Below are positions 43,531 to 52,902 of a stretch of 64,000 bases of DNA, one piece after another. The translations under genes and the position numbers were made by a program. The stretch's first letter is position 1. The number at the start of each line of letters is the position of its first letter. Below the pieces are notes generated by a model. It ran no database searches. It was not told the origin of the DNA and saw only the letters and a program-made list of their open reading frames with translations. The DNA comes from Planctomycetota bacterium (lineage in GTDB: Bacteria > Planctomycetota > E44-bin39), in assembly GCA_004376375.1 (NCBI GenBank), contig SOJX01000152.1, positions 1 through 64,000 on the forward strand. The letters are read 5' to 3'.

Positions 43531-45414
43531 CTACTTGATTTCCAGTATGGTCAATCCTCGCCACACTCCGACTGTATAAATGTAAGGCCAGTCAACATGC
43601 AGGCCTGCCGATTGTCCGGGATGACTCGACGTACCAACGAGAGTCGGATTGGCGGGGTCTGATATATCGAGCATTCTTGCCCCTGCGCCGCCGGCCGTGT
43701 TGAAAAGGTAATCCCCCGAAATAAAGAACCGGGACACCAGGCCGGTGTCATCGGTGGATGAAACGAACTGCGGCGCGAGCGGTACCGTAATATCATAAAC
43801 CCTGAGAGACGGGTCGTCACTGTCGCCCAGGAAAATATAATTATCCTTGCAGATAAGCGCCCTGGCCGAATCGCCAATGCCGGCGTTATCCACAACCGGA
43901 TTCTGCTTGTTAGTGATGTTGTATATTTCCACTTCGCCCACGGAAAAAGCGACGTAGGCATACGGCTCAATCACATATATCGATGTTGCGCCCCTGGGGG
44001 TCGTGACCGTGCACTCGTTATTCGGGTTTAGCGGATTCGAAATGTTCACAATTGAGAAACCCGATCCATTGCCCAGGTATGCGTAGTTGCCGAATACGAA
44101 GATGCAGATGCCAGTTATATCCAGCGACGTAACAAGACTGGCACAGTCAGGATTCGAAACGTCAATAACTTCGAAAATCCTGCCCGCCGCCTGGAACGCA
44201 TAATCTCCGATAACTCTTACATCCCACGGATATTCAGCGGACGGACATGTAGACAATATCTGCGGATTCGTCTTGTCCGATACATCAACGACGTGCAGGC
44301 CCGTGTCATGGTCGGAAATATAGGCGTAATTCCCCCCCACGTCCAGGCCATATACATCGCCCGGCATGGGCAAGTGACTTATTTGAACCAGTTCGAACGG
44401 GAGTCCGCCGGGACCGCTAAGCTCGACCAGAAAGATGCGGGTATCGGGAACTGAATACGCGCCATCGTTGTCTCTCGCGCGCACGGAGAAACTATGTGAC
44501 CCGTTCGATAGATCCATGAATGATCTGGATGTGTCGAGGCCGACATCAATCCAGCCGCCGCAATCGAAATCGTATTCATACGACGTTATGCTGCCGTCAA
44601 CGTCGTTGCCCTGCCATTCAAAAAACGTGGAATTCTGATTGATCGTGCCGGACGGCCCGCTTGTTATTACAACAGTCGGTGGTACGTTCGCGGCCGCATT
44701 GTCGCAGGTAAAGGTTGCGGCCAGAACTGCCGAATTTAATCCAGCAGTCGAGCTCGCATAAACGCGGAACGTGTGCATGCCGAGGGAAGGCGCGGGGATT
44801 GTTACCGACGTGTTCGTCGTCGTGCTCGTCGGCGGGTCCTCGTCGGGACCGTAATAATAATTCGCTATCGGGATGGATGGTGTGTCCAGCTGCCACGTGA
44901 AGGTCAGCGGAACCTGCCGAACCGTGCCTTCCGGTTTCGCGATCCAGGAAATAACCGGAAAGTCCGGATTCTGTATTTGGAAGTCATCCGTAGTACCGGG
45001 CGTGCCTTCAATACCAATGGTCTTTACGGCAATGATTTTTACCCGTGCAGTCTGTACCCCGGAAATTCCATCAGCGAATGAATCCCACATTATAGTGTGA
45101 GCAAAGCCGGGATAAGGACCGCCTGCAATGCCCATCGTTCCATCACCGCCCTTGGCTGTCCCGGGGCTCCAGGTCTGACCTCCATCGGTGGAAAATTCCA
45201 GCGATATGTCGGAACCCGTGCCATCAACTTCAATAAGCCGGTAGGTTAGTGTGATATCTTCCTGTTGCACGCCGGCGGGAGTTGTCACGATGACCCGTGG
45301 CGTAAGGTAGGGTTTATCTTTGAAGCCCTTGATACTGCAGGATGGCCCCAGAACTGAAAAAATGAACACACAGGCCACAACAACGTGCGACCGTGATAAC
45401 GACACAGATTGCAT
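43531..45414 (-). CDS. LVIVD-repeat beta-propeller lipoprotein with Ig-like front
   Basis: A 627-residue exported protein. A signal peptide ends near GPSC, a possible lipobox. About 330 residues of Ig/fibronectin-like beta domains follow (VIVTTPAGVQQEDITLTYR; NVPPTVVITSGPSG; WQGNDVDGSITSYEYD). A C-terminal propeller is built from LVIVD repeats (GNYAYISDHDTGLHVVDVSDKTNP, DYAFQAAGRIFEVIDVSNP, NYAYLGNGSGFSIVNISNP). Such propellers bind proteins or glycans at the surface; no active site is seen. It is paralogous to the next gene (45589-48618) over the first 330 residues and has its own strong sigma70 promoter, so it is not in the sigma54 set. Confidence 0.82.
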   Translation of the reverse strand: MQSVSLSRSHVVVACVFIFSVLGPSCSIKGFKDKPYLTPRVIVTTPAGVQQEDITLTYRLIEVDGTGSDISLEFSTDGGQTWSPGTAKGGDGTMGIAGGPYPGFAHTIMWDSFADGISGVQTARVKIIAVKTIGIEGTPGTTDDFQIQNPDFPVISWIAKPEGTVRQVPLTFTWQLDTPSIPIANYYYGPDEDPPTSTTTNTSVTIPAPSLGMHTFRVYASSTAGLNSAVLAATFTCDNAAANVPPTVVITSGPSGTINQNSTFFEWQGNDVDGSITSYEYDFDCGGWIDVGLDTSRSFMDLSNGSHSFSVRARDNDGAYSVPDTRIFLVELSGPGGLPFELVQISHLPMPGDVYGLDVGGNYAYISDHDTGLHVVDVSDKTNPQILSTCPSAEYPWDVRVIGDYAFQAAGRIFEVIDVSNPDCASLVTSLDITGICIFVFGNYAYLGNGSGFSIVNISNPLNPNNECTVTTPRGATSIYVIEPYAYVAFSVGEVEIYNITNKQNPVVDNAGIGDSARALICKDNYIFLGDSDDPSLRVYDITVPLAPQFVSSTDDTGLVSRFFISGDYLFNTAGGAGARMLDISDPANPTLVGTSSHPGQSAGLHVDWPYIYTVGVWRGLTILEIK

Positions 45415-45452
45415 GATGATTACTCCGGGAATCTCAGAGCGGCGCTTCAGTT

Positions 45453-45481
45453 ATTATATGTATTTATGCATGACAAGTCAA
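45453..45481 (-). promoter_or_regulatory. Consensus sigma70 promoter of the 43531-45414 gene
   Basis: Minus strand TTGACT (45481-45476), 17-bp spacer, TATAAT (45458-45453), about 40 bp upstream of the start codon. AACTTGACTT around the -35 box is shared with the promoter of the paralogous gene at 48652-48680. Confidence 0.85.
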
Positions 45482-45588
45482 GTTTCTGAATAAGCGAAAT
45501 GTTCCCACAAAATCCACTCCGCTCTGGCCTGCGGTAGAGAATCAGGAGGCCAGAAACCGGGATAACAGTATGAATGGTAATATATATA

Positions 45589-48500
45589 TCAGGCTTTTCT
45601 GAAGATCAGCAGGTTGGAATTACCAAGTACGTATATGTATTCTCCGTCAATAATCAGGTTCCTGAAATATGCCTTCACCAGGCAGGCATGGTTTTGAATC
45701 GGGAGAGGTTTTGTGATATCTGTGACATCGACATAGCTGAGGTTGGTGCTCGAAAGCACCCAGAACCCGTTACCGTCTTTACGGGTAATCACAGACCCGG
45801 CGAAGGTAATTCCGCAGCCGGCTATGTCAACGCGGTTTGAAAGGTCTGTCCAGTCTGAAACCGTAATGCTCGAAGACGAGGGGAAGAGAACGTAGTTTCC
45901 GTCGATTGCCCCCCTGCCTGCGATATTGCCGTATATTGATGACTTGATCGGGTTTGCCGGGTCAGCCAGGTCCCAGCATGTCATCTGGCTGCCGGTGAAA
46001 AAAGCCCTTGTTCCCGAAACAGATATCGCATAACAAGTATTATTGATGTTGTGAGAGTATTCCAGGATAGGATTCGAAGGATCTGTTAGTGAATAGATTT
46101 TCAGCAGGTTGTAATCGTGCACCAGCAAATATGTGCCCATAATTACACAATCACCAGCGGATCCAAGGCCGTCCACTGTTCTGACGTGCTCATACGTCAG
46201 CGAGCCGGGGGGATTATGAATAACAGACACGTTGCCGCCTGAGGCAAAGATGTAATCTCCGTACCTTGCGAAAGTTCCCGGGGAGCCGTCCACCGATATG
46301 CTGCCGAGATACACGGGGGAACTCAGGTCCGTGATGTCATAGTATTCCATCTGCCCGTTTATCATTAAGTGAAGCCGGTTGCCCTCGGGGAAAATACCGG
46401 TAAACACTTTTGCCGTCGTCGAGTACACGTGGGCAGGATTGCCGGGGCTTGAAATGTCGTAGACTTCAATAGTGCCGTTCTTGATTGCTGCATAAAGCGC
46501 GTTTCCCTTGTATGCAAAGCTTACGATATCAAACTGGTTGGCCAGCGTGCTTACGATTGACGCTCCCGCGAAGGGGTTCCACCTGATGGTGTATAAATCC
46601 GTATTTGCGGTATACGCGTAATCGCCGATTGTTATAAGCGGGGTACATGATTCCGGGAGCGCGACATGCGCAAGTGGTGTGAGCTCGCTCGCGTTCGCGG
46701 GGTCAAGCACGTAGAAGTTGTCCCTGCCGTCGACAAGGTGAATCATTCCATTTACGGACTGGACACCGGCCGGGTACCTTCCGAGGGGATAGAATACGTA
46801 TTTTCCTTCCAGCTTCGGGGCAATGGGATTGGTGATATCGTAGGTGTAAACACCTGCCTCGTGCTCTGTAATGAAAAGCTTTCCACCACCCCCGTGAGCG
46901 TACTTTATGGGGTACGGGAAAGGGCCGCTCGTTATGCTCTCGCACTCGAGAGTAACGGTTCCCGGGGAAGGGGAAGAATAAACGTCGAACCCGCGGAAGT
47001 TCAGCCAGCTTGTGGAAACCAGCAGGTACATGTACTGGTCGCTTGAAAAAATATGCGCCCGGCCGTCGCGGTAATACTGTCTGGTTGTGAGAACGGGGTA
47101 ATAGGGGTCGGTAAGGTCCAGCCCCGCGCAGTACGGGTCGGTGTCAACTGCCATGAAGACGGCAGTATCGTTCAGGATTCCGGCGAAGCTTCCCGCGATA
47201 CCGAAATCGTTAACCTGGCTCGGTGCGAGCGGGTTTGAAATGTCGTATATGCCTAGTCCTGCCGGGTTGCCTGCGTAGAGGCAGTTTCCCTTTACAACCA
47301 GCTTGTTTGCATTAATTGTTCCCGTTTGAAACGGGCCGACATATTCGAAGGCAGCCGGTATAACCGTGAAGGAGCGGCACCCGATCGCGGAAACGCCACC
47401 CCACTCGTCTTCGACCTCGACGAAGAAAGTATGGTCGCCATAGTCGAGGTAATCGCTGGCGCACCAGTAATAGGTGTTGCCGTCACCTTCTTCTTTCGTG
47501 TTTGCGGGGCTGTCATACCAGAACCTGTATGTCCAGTAAGTATCGTCGGGGTCGTTTATTCTCACCTGGAACCGGGTTATCCTGTTGGTTGGGAGGGTTC
47601 TGTAGTCTATGCCGATTATTTCGGGGATGAAGTTGCTGCCTTTGACCTGGAAAGAATGCGTTTCCGGCAGAGAGGGCGCGCCATCGTTATCCACGCACAT
47701 GACGGAGAAGTCATGCCAACCGCATGACAGGCTGCTTAGCGTATGGGATACTGCAAGCCCGCAGTTAACCCATCCCGCGCAATCAATATCGTACTGGTAA
47801 TATGAAACAGAACCGTCGACATCGTATCCCTGCCAGGAAAAAGACGCGTCATTACCGAAAAGGACGCCGGTGGGGACGGATGTAAAAACGACCGTCGGCG
47901 GTACGTTTGCGGCCGCGTTGTCGCATGTGAAGGTCGCGGTTAGATCCGAAGAATTCAGACCTGAGACTGCACTTGCGTAAACGCGGAAAGTATGCGCGCC
48001 GAGTGATGGCGCGGGGATTGTAACGGAAGTATTCATCGTCGCGTTCGTCGGCGGGTCCTCATCGAGCCCGTAGTAGTAGCTCGCTATTGTCTGTCCCGGC
48101 GTGTCAAGCTTCCATGTGAATGTCAGTGGTACCTGGCGAACCGTGCCTTCGGGTTTTGAAACCCACGAGATGAAAATAATATCCGGGTTCTGGAGCAGAA
48201 AATCATTAGTAGTTCCGGGCGTACCTTCAGTACCGTTACTCCTTTTTGTACCGGTGATTTTTATACGCGCGGTCTGCGAGCCTGTAACTCCATCCGCAGA
48301 GGAATCCCATACTATTGTATGTTGAATTCCCGGCAACCATCCTCCTTGCAGGTTAGCGGTTCCATCACCATTCTTGGCCGTTGCCGAATTCCAGGTGGCG
48401 CCGCCGTCTGTCGAATACTGCAGGCTAATATCAGAACTGGAGCCATCGACTTCAATCAGCCGATAGGTCAGAGTTACATCTTCCTGCTGAGTTCCCGCCG

Positions 48501-48618
48501 GCGTATCGACAACTACCCGCGGCGTCGGGTATGGGCTGTCTTCAAACCCCTTGATATTGCAGGAAAGAATGGCAAACGCTGGAATTATAAGTAATGCGGT
48601 GAACAACCTGGATAGCAT
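45589..48618 (-). CDS. Large LVIVD-repeat beta-propeller lipoprotein
   Basis: A 1009-residue lipoprotein (signal ending in ILSC). The first 330 residues repeat the Ig-like front of the neighbouring 43531 protein: VVVDTPAGTQQEDVTLTYR, GTVRQVPLTFTWKLDTP, NVPPTVVFTSVPTG. One more Ig-like domain (about 335-430) and about 570 residues of LVIVD-like propeller blades follow (NCLYAGNPAGLGIYDISNP, GKLFITEHEAGVYTYDITNP, NALYAAIKNGTIEVYDISSP). This length could form two propellers. The pair probably arose by tandem duplication followed by blade gain or loss. GGGAG precedes the ATG. Role unknown, surface display likely. Confidence 0.82.
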   Translation of the reverse strand: MLSRLFTALLIIPAFAILSCNIKGFEDSPYPTPRVVVDTPAGTQQEDVTLTYRLIEVDGSSSDISLQYSTDGGATWNSATAKNGDGTANLQGGWLPGIQHTIVWDSSADGVTGSQTARIKITGTKRSNGTEGTPGTTNDFLLQNPDIIFISWVSKPEGTVRQVPLTFTWKLDTPGQTIASYYYGLDEDPPTNATMNTSVTIPAPSLGAHTFRVYASAVSGLNSSDLTATFTCDNAAANVPPTVVFTSVPTGVLFGNDASFSWQGYDVDGSVSYYQYDIDCAGWVNCGLAVSHTLSSLSCGWHDFSVMCVDNDGAPSLPETHSFQVKGSNFIPEIIGIDYRTLPTNRITRFQVRINDPDDTYWTYRFWYDSPANTKEEGDGNTYYWCASDYLDYGDHTFFVEVEDEWGGVSAIGCRSFTVIPAAFEYVGPFQTGTINANKLVVKGNCLYAGNPAGLGIYDISNPLAPSQVNDFGIAGSFAGILNDTAVFMAVDTDPYCAGLDLTDPYYPVLTTRQYYRDGRAHIFSSDQYMYLLVSTSWLNFRGFDVYSSPSPGTVTLECESITSGPFPYPIKYAHGGGGKLFITEHEAGVYTYDITNPIAPKLEGKYVFYPLGRYPAGVQSVNGMIHLVDGRDNFYVLDPANASELTPLAHVALPESCTPLITIGDYAYTANTDLYTIRWNPFAGASIVSTLANQFDIVSFAYKGNALYAAIKNGTIEVYDISSPGNPAHVYSTTAKVFTGIFPEGNRLHLMINGQMEYYDITDLSSPVYLGSISVDGSPGTFARYGDYIFASGGNVSVIHNPPGSLTYEHVRTVDGLGSAGDCVIMGTYLLVHDYNLLKIYSLTDPSNPILEYSHNINNTCYAISVSGTRAFFTGSQMTCWDLADPANPIKSSIYGNIAGRGAIDGNYVLFPSSSSITVSDWTDLSNRVDIAGCGITFAGSVITRKDGNGFWVLSSTNLSYVDVTDITKPLPIQNHACLVKAYFRNLIIDGEYIYVLGNSNLLIFRKA

Positions 48619-48651
48619 TGTCGGAACTCCCTTTGGGCGGCGCTATCCATA

Positions 48652-48680
48652 ATTCTACGTATATTAAGGTGATAAGTCAA
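48652..48680 (-). promoter_or_regulatory. Sigma70 promoter of the 45589-48618 gene
   Basis: Minus strand TTGACT (48680-48675), 17-bp spacer, TAGAAT (48657-48652). It lies about 35 bp upstream of the start codon and is paralogous to the promoter at 45453-45481. Confidence 0.75.
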
Positions 48681-48864
48681 GTTTCCAAGACAAATACAGC
48701 GACTTAGCAGGACCTTAGCGGTACAGGATGCACAATGGTGCACAAGGTTGGAGAAGATGGAGGAGAAGGAGAGGGAGAAAAAATAATGTGGGATTGCTTA
48801 ACTCCAACGTATGGCTTTGTGGCTCAACTGACTAAGAATGCAGGAGGTGCTTTTTTAGTCCGAA

Positions 48865-48891
48865 TTTGGATGAAACGACCACTTTCGGACG
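48865..48891 (+). promoter_or_regulatory. Candidate EBP2 enhancer, copy 1 (UAS2)
   Basis: A 27-bp element starting TTTGGATGAAACGACCA and ending TTCGGACG. Two TT[T/C]GGA half-sites lie 19 bp apart. It ends 98 bp before the -24 GG of the promoter at 48988. Two further copies lie at 57199-57225 (minus) and 60101-60127 (plus) with the same offset from sigma54-type promoters. Confidence 0.75.
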
Positions 48892-48987
48892 TATTTTCAG
48901 CGATCCTCTCTCTTTGCAAACAAGTATTCCTTTTTGTATCCCATTGACAATAAAACGGTTATGTAAAACTGTCGAACTGATTCGATC

Positions 48988-49003
48988 AGGAACAGTTTTT
49001 GCG
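48988..49003 (+). promoter_or_regulatory. Sigma54-type promoter of the 49055 lipoprotein operon
   Basis: AGGAACAGTTTTTGCG has GG (48989-48990) and GC (49001-49002) 10 bp apart. The string GGAAC-N-GTTTTTGCGAA recurs in the promoter at 57086-57101. The predicted start near 49014 leaves a 41-nt leader. Confidence 0.75.
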
Positions 49004-49054
49004 AAATGTATTTAGTAGCTGGAGAAGGAAAACCATAATAATGGAGGAAAAATT

Positions 49055-49846
49055 ATGTTGAGGATTATGAAACATGGAGGGTTCGCGTTGTGCATAATGC
49101 TTGTTTTCGCCATCCCCCTCCTGGCGGATTGCGGGAAAAAGTCGAGCGGTAAAACAGTTTATCTACCGCCGGCTGGCTCGGGTTCCGGCACAGGCACGGG
49201 TTCCGGTACAGGCACAGGTTCCGGCACCGGCACGGGTTCCGGTACTGGCACAGGTTCCGGTACAGGCACCGGCCCCGCCTATAATATTATGGACTATCTG
49301 AACTATGCGCCGGGCAACTGGTGGGAATACACTGTCGCTGGTGTTACACATATTTATCAATGCAGCACTCCAAGCACTATATTCACGTACAATTGCTGGC
49401 CGGTCCAGGTCGGTAACGACAGCGCTCAGTTGCGCGCCGATTATTTCAGTACGGAAAACGGTGAGCTGTTGTGGATTGCGCAGGGTCCGTGGTCGCTGAC
49501 GAGCAGCAGTCAAGCTGCTGAGTTCGACCCACCGTCGCGGATTGGGCTTTCGAGCATGCAGGCCGGCGATATATGGAGCGACAGCGGCGTGTTCCGAAGG
49601 GGCGACGGTTCTGAGTTTCCATATACCTCTGACAGCTCTCTGCTGGGGGTTGGCATATGCACGTTCGATAACGGCGATACAATCTCGGACCAGTGCCTTG
49701 CGATCGAACAGGTACTCCACATCGGCACTCCTGAAGCCTTTGACGCGACGTTCCGATACTATTTTGCGCCCGGAAGCGGGATGGTCGGTTACGACGTGTG
49801 GGGCGGTGTCTGGAAACTGGTGGATTCGAATGCGCTGAAACCGTAG
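49055..49846 (+). CDS. Gly-Ser/Gly-Thr-linker lipoprotein of unknown function
   Basis: A 263-residue exported protein. The signal peptide ends in LLADC, an unusual lipobox, followed by GKKSSG and a 30-residue GSGTGT repeat linker. The globular part (from YNIMDYLNYAPGNWWEYTVAG) is beta-rich with WPVQVGNDSAQLRADYF and closes in YYFAPGSGMVGYDVWGGVWKLV, typical of envelope lipoproteins without a known activity. The Shine-Dalgarno GGAGGA is close to the ATG. It is the first gene after the UAS2/sigma54 promoter and is probably co-transcribed with 49964 onward. Confidence 0.72.
   Translation: MLRIMKHGGFALCIMLVFAIPLLADCGKKSSGKTVYLPPAGSGSGTGTGSGTGTGSGTGTGSGTGTGSGTGTGPAYNIMDYLNYAPGNWWEYTVAGVTHIYQCSTPSTIFTYNCWPVQVGNDSAQLRADYFSTENGELLWIAQGPWSLTSSSQAAEFDPPSRIGLSSMQAGDIWSDSGVFRRGDGSEFPYTSDSSLLGVGICTFDNGDTISDQCLAIEQVLHIGTPEAFDATFRYYFAPGSGMVGYDVWGGVWKLVDSNALKP
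49184..49274 (+). repeat. Tandem repeat coding a GSGTGT linker
   Basis: About five 18-bp units of the form GGTTCCGG[C/T]ACAGGCACG in tandem, each encoding Gly-Ser-Gly-Thr-Gly-Thr. Low divergence between units suggests recent expansion and possible length variation between strains. Confidence 0.85.
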
Positions 49847-49963
49847 AGCAGTTCTCATACCCGGTCAAGGAATACGCCTGCGACGATGTTGCGTTTTCCA
49901 TGCCTGGGATAAGGTGGCTGGTCTTACGAAATCTCACGACAATAACCACAGGCGGAGGTTTCG

Positions 49964-51151
49964 ATGAAGCAGCATCTACATTACGTGAAACGCATTTCAG
50001 CCGGACTGAATACCAGCCTGGCCAGGTTCACTATCCTTTTCATCGTTTCGCTGGCTCTGGTAATAGGCCATCTGGGATGCGGCAGCAAAAGTTCGGGAAA
50101 TAAATTCGTGACAGGTACCGGAACAGGCACGGGATCGGGTACCGGATCGGGAACAGGGACGGGATCGGGTACGGGAACGGGAACAGGGACGGGATCGGGT
50201 ACGGGATCGGGAACAGGGACGGGATCAGGTAGTGGCACCGGCACGGGGACAACAACTCTGGATATGGAGATTGTGGGATCAGTCGGTGCCGGGGGTGAAG
50301 TCGAGGGCCTTTATATCTCAGGCTCTTATTTGTATGTTGCGGATTATTCCGGCAGCCTTGCGGTGCTGAGTATTTCAAGTCCGGCGAGCCCGAAAAAAGT
50401 CGGCTCCTGCTCAACGGGTCGCGCCTACGACGTTTATGCATCAGGCGATTATGCGTATGTCGCGACTACAGGCGGCCTCAAGGTGGTAGATGTTTCAGAC
50501 CCGTCAAATCCGTCAGTTGTCGGCTCCTGCAGTACGTCGGATGATGCCAGGGGCGTTCATGGAACAAGCAGTTATGCGTATGTCGCGGCATGGGGAAGCG
50601 GCCTCAAGGTGGTGGATGTCAGAGATCCGGAAAATCCGAAAGTTGTCGGCACCTGCGATACGCCGGGCGCTGCCTGTGGCGTTTGGGTAAAAGGCAGTTA
50701 CGCGTACGTCGCGGATTATGGGAGCGGCTTCCGGGTGATAAGTATTTCGAGTCCCACAAATCCGAAAATTGTCGGCTCCAGCAGTGCGTCGGGCTGGGCC
50801 TACAAAGTTCATGTCTCGGGCTCATACGCGTATGTCGCGTGGCATGACAGGGGCCTTCGGATAATAGACATTTCAAGCCCGTCAAATCCGACTATTGTCG
50901 CTACCTATTCCGAGGGCTTCAATCATAAGAACGTACGTGCTTACGGCGTTCGTAAATCAGGCAATTATGCGTATATCGTCATGAGTGGTCGACCCGGCCT
51001 TTTGGCAGTAGATGTTTCAAATCCGTCAAACCCGATGAAAGCCTGCAAGGTCGGTGTAACAGCCTGGGCCCTTTACGGCGTTGAGGTGTCGGGCAATTAT
51101 GTGTATTTCGGGGCCGGTGGAGCTGTTAAGGTAGTACAGGTATCAGAATAA
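49964..51151 (+). CDS. Gly-Ser/Gly-Thr-linker lipoprotein with LVIVD beta-propeller
   Basis: A 395-residue lipoprotein (lipobox region GHLGC) with the longest linker of the window, about 45 residues of GTGSGT repeats. It is followed by a seven-bladed LVIVD propeller with very regular repeats: GSYLYVADYSGSLAVLSISSP, GDYAYVATTGGLKVVDVSDPSNP, SYAYVAAWGSGLKVVDVRDPENP and so on. It is closely related in its propeller to the sigma70-driven LVIVD proteins at 43531 and 45589 but carries the linker and lies in a sigma54 operon. A binding or display function is likely; no catalytic residues are seen. Confidence 0.82.
   Translation: MKQHLHYVKRISAGLNTSLARFTILFIVSLALVIGHLGCGSKSSGNKFVTGTGTGTGSGTGSGTGTGSGTGTGTGTGSGTGSGTGTGSGSGTGTGTTTLDMEIVGSVGAGGEVEGLYISGSYLYVADYSGSLAVLSISSPASPKKVGSCSTGRAYDVYASGDYAYVATTGGLKVVDVSDPSNPSVVGSCSTSDDARGVHGTSSYAYVAAWGSGLKVVDVRDPENPKVVGTCDTPGAACGVWVKGSYAYVADYGSGFRVISISSPTNPKIVGSSSASGWAYKVHVSGSYAYVAWHDRGLRIIDISSPSNPTIVATYSEGFNHKNVRAYGVRKSGNYAYIVMSGRPGLLAVDVSNPSNPMKACKVGVTAWALYGVEVSGNYVYFGAGGAVKVVQVSE
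50114..50250 (+). repeat. Higher-order tandem repeat coding the longest GTGSGT linker
   Basis: About 137 bp of GGAACAGGGACGGGATCGGG-type units, with at least three nested copies of the block ACGGGATCGGGTACGGG. Near-identical neighbours point to recent slippage or unequal exchange. Confidence 0.85.
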
Positions 51152-51323
51152 AGGTTCAGCCACCCAGCCGTCCAGCCGCCGTCCGTCCCCGCCGCAAGCG
51201 GTAAAATGGGGAGTCACCTATTTCAGGCATAATTCATTGTCCCGCCCTTTCAGGGGAAGAAGAAATTATGAAGTATGAATTATGAAGGATAATACTTATC
51301 TGGTTTTCTTTTATGGAGGGGAA

Positions 51324-52886
51324 ATGCGCAAGTTTCAACCTTTGGCTTTTCTCGCTTTATCCATTTCACTTGCTTTTTTCTCTATAAATTGCGGTGGCCG
51401 CAGCGATGGAACAACTTACGTCCTGCTGCCAACTTCTACCAATACAGCCACAGGCACTGCTACCGGAACTGGAACGGGAACGGGTACTGCTACTGGAACT
51501 GGAACTGGAACGGGTACTGCTACTGGAACGGGAACGGATACAGGCACTGCAACGGGTACAGGCACTGGAACGGGTACAGGCACAAGTACAGATACATTGA
51601 TTGTCACAATCGGGCCAAACGGCAGCATGCCTGAAGGCGGCGATCCGGATTACGCTACGATTGGGGCCGCCGAATCGAATATAGTCTCTGACTCAGTCCT
51701 ATCCAGCAAGGACCTGATTTCGCAGAATAGGAACGTTATTTACAAGCTCTACGGCGAGTGGGAGGAAAGCGTAGACGTAGCGGGCTGGACGTGCAACGCC
51801 ACGTACAAGCTGACCATCGAGAACGGCTCCTCGACGCGGCCGACGGTTTACACCGCGGATTCTGTTACTGATAGTTACACACTAAGGATAAGTTCCAATT
51901 ATATTGACGTATCCGGCATACACATCAAGGCCTTCAGCATGGATACTTCCTACGACCAGAACCGCGCGCTCAAGATTGACGGCACGTATCTTACGGTAAC
52001 CGACTGCATACTGGGCTCGAGCGCAGCCAATGGCGCGTATAACTATGCCTGCGACCTCGCAGACAACGTTACAATCGACAACTGCTGGATAACGGGTTAT
52101 AACGGAATAGGTGACGAGACCGACAGTATCGACAACGTCATTATAAGAAACTGCGTTTTCAAAGAAGGACTCAGCGGGTCTTCGGGTTCGAATTATAATG
52201 CTGCTATTTACATAAAATATGCGAATCAAGTGGAAATTTACAATAATAAGATAATAGAAACCGGCTATAAGAAATATTCGATATACCTTGACTATTATGA
52301 TGACTGCAAAATTTATAATAATATTATCCGAAGAACCCGCGAGGACGGCGCATATCCTACATATGGCGGCATTACTCTATTTACACAGGCCGCGGGAAAC
52401 ACCGACAGTTATGTCCTGAATAACACGATAGATGTGGATTATCAGGTTATTGCAGGTGACCGCTCCGGTATTTACTTAATGAGCTATGGCAACGGACTAA
52501 CACACATCCGAAACAACATTATTTACATGAGGCTCATCGGATACGGTTTCGATTTTGAGAGTAGCTCGGGATTTCCCGGCGCCATAACACTTGACAACAA
52601 CTGCGGTTACCTCGCGACAACCGCCACCTACTGGGGAACCTGTTATTTGGGATTTCAAGATAATCTGGCCGACTGGATCACCCTTACGGCCTTGGATGGC
52701 GCCTCGGTTGAGGCCGACCCGCTATTTATAAGCACCGACCCCGCAAGCGCGGATTTTCTGCACATCAGCGGTGCATCACCATGCATCGGGCAGGGGAAAA
52801 ACTTTACGAGTATTTTCACCACGGACATAGACGGGGAGGCGCGACCTTCCTCCGGCGGATGGTGTATCGGCGCGGACGAACGATAA
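51324..52886 (+). CDS. Gly-Thr-linker lipoprotein with right-handed beta-helix
   Basis: A 520-residue exported protein. GGAGGGG next to ATG 51324 fixes the start. The signal ends in FSINC, a poor lipobox, and about 45 residues of GTGTAT linker follow. The rest is a parallel beta-helix of the pectate-lyase/NosD type (IDVSGIHIKAF, LTVTDCILGSSA, VIIRNCVFK, QVEIYNNKIIETG, CKIYNNIIRRT) ending in DIDGEARPSSGGWCIGADE, common in secreted polysaccharide-binding helices. Polysaccharide lyase or adhesin roles are both possible. It is probably in one unit with 49055 and 49964, although a 172-bp gap precedes it. Confidence 0.78.
   Translation: MRKFQPLAFLALSISLAFFSINCGGRSDGTTYVLLPTSTNTATGTATGTGTGTGTATGTGTGTGTATGTGTDTGTATGTGTGTGTGTSTDTLIVTIGPNGSMPEGGDPDYATIGAAESNIVSDSVLSSKDLISQNRNVIYKLYGEWEESVDVAGWTCNATYKLTIENGSSTRPTVYTADSVTDSYTLRISSNYIDVSGIHIKAFSMDTSYDQNRALKIDGTYLTVTDCILGSSAANGAYNYACDLADNVTIDNCWITGYNGIGDETDSIDNVIIRNCVFKEGLSGSSGSNYNAAIYIKYANQVEIYNNKIIETGYKKYSIYLDYYDDCKIYNNIIRRTREDGAYPTYGGITLFTQAAGNTDSYVLNNTIDVDYQVIAGDRSGIYLMSYGNGLTHIRNNIIYMRLIGYGFDFESSSGFPGAITLDNNCGYLATTATYWGTCYLGFQDNLADWITLTALDGASVEADPLFISTDPASADFLHISGASPCIGQGKNFTSIFTTDIDGEARPSSGGWCIGADER
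51450..51592 (+). repeat. Tandem repeat coding a GTGTAT linker
   Basis: About 143 bp of hexamers such as GGAACG, GGTACT and GCTACT encode Gly-Thr with interspersed Ala-Thr. The block GGTACTGCTACTGGAAC recurs in tandem. Confidence 0.85.
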
Positions 52887-52902
52887 GAGGTGAGGGCTTA
52901 AC

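Noticed and set aside
48735..48947. Plus-strand frame of 70 codons between the LVIVD gene and the 49055 lipoprotein
   Set aside because: It overlaps the UAS2 element and has no domain. A purine-rich stretch mimics a Shine-Dalgarno, but regulatory DNA explains the region better.
49163..49858. Long minus-strand frames opposite the Gly-Thr-linker genes, also at 49981-50244 and 55442-55717
   Set aside because: They arise from the tandem hexamer repeats, which stay open in several frames and give Pro-Val or Cys-Thr repeats. The opposite strand carries lipoprotein signals and ribosome-binding sites.
22438..51592. CRISPR-like reading of the GGNACN repeat tracts
   Set aside because: Units are six to eighteen bases, contiguous and inside reading frames, with no spacers. 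They are coding minisatellites, not CRISPR arrays.
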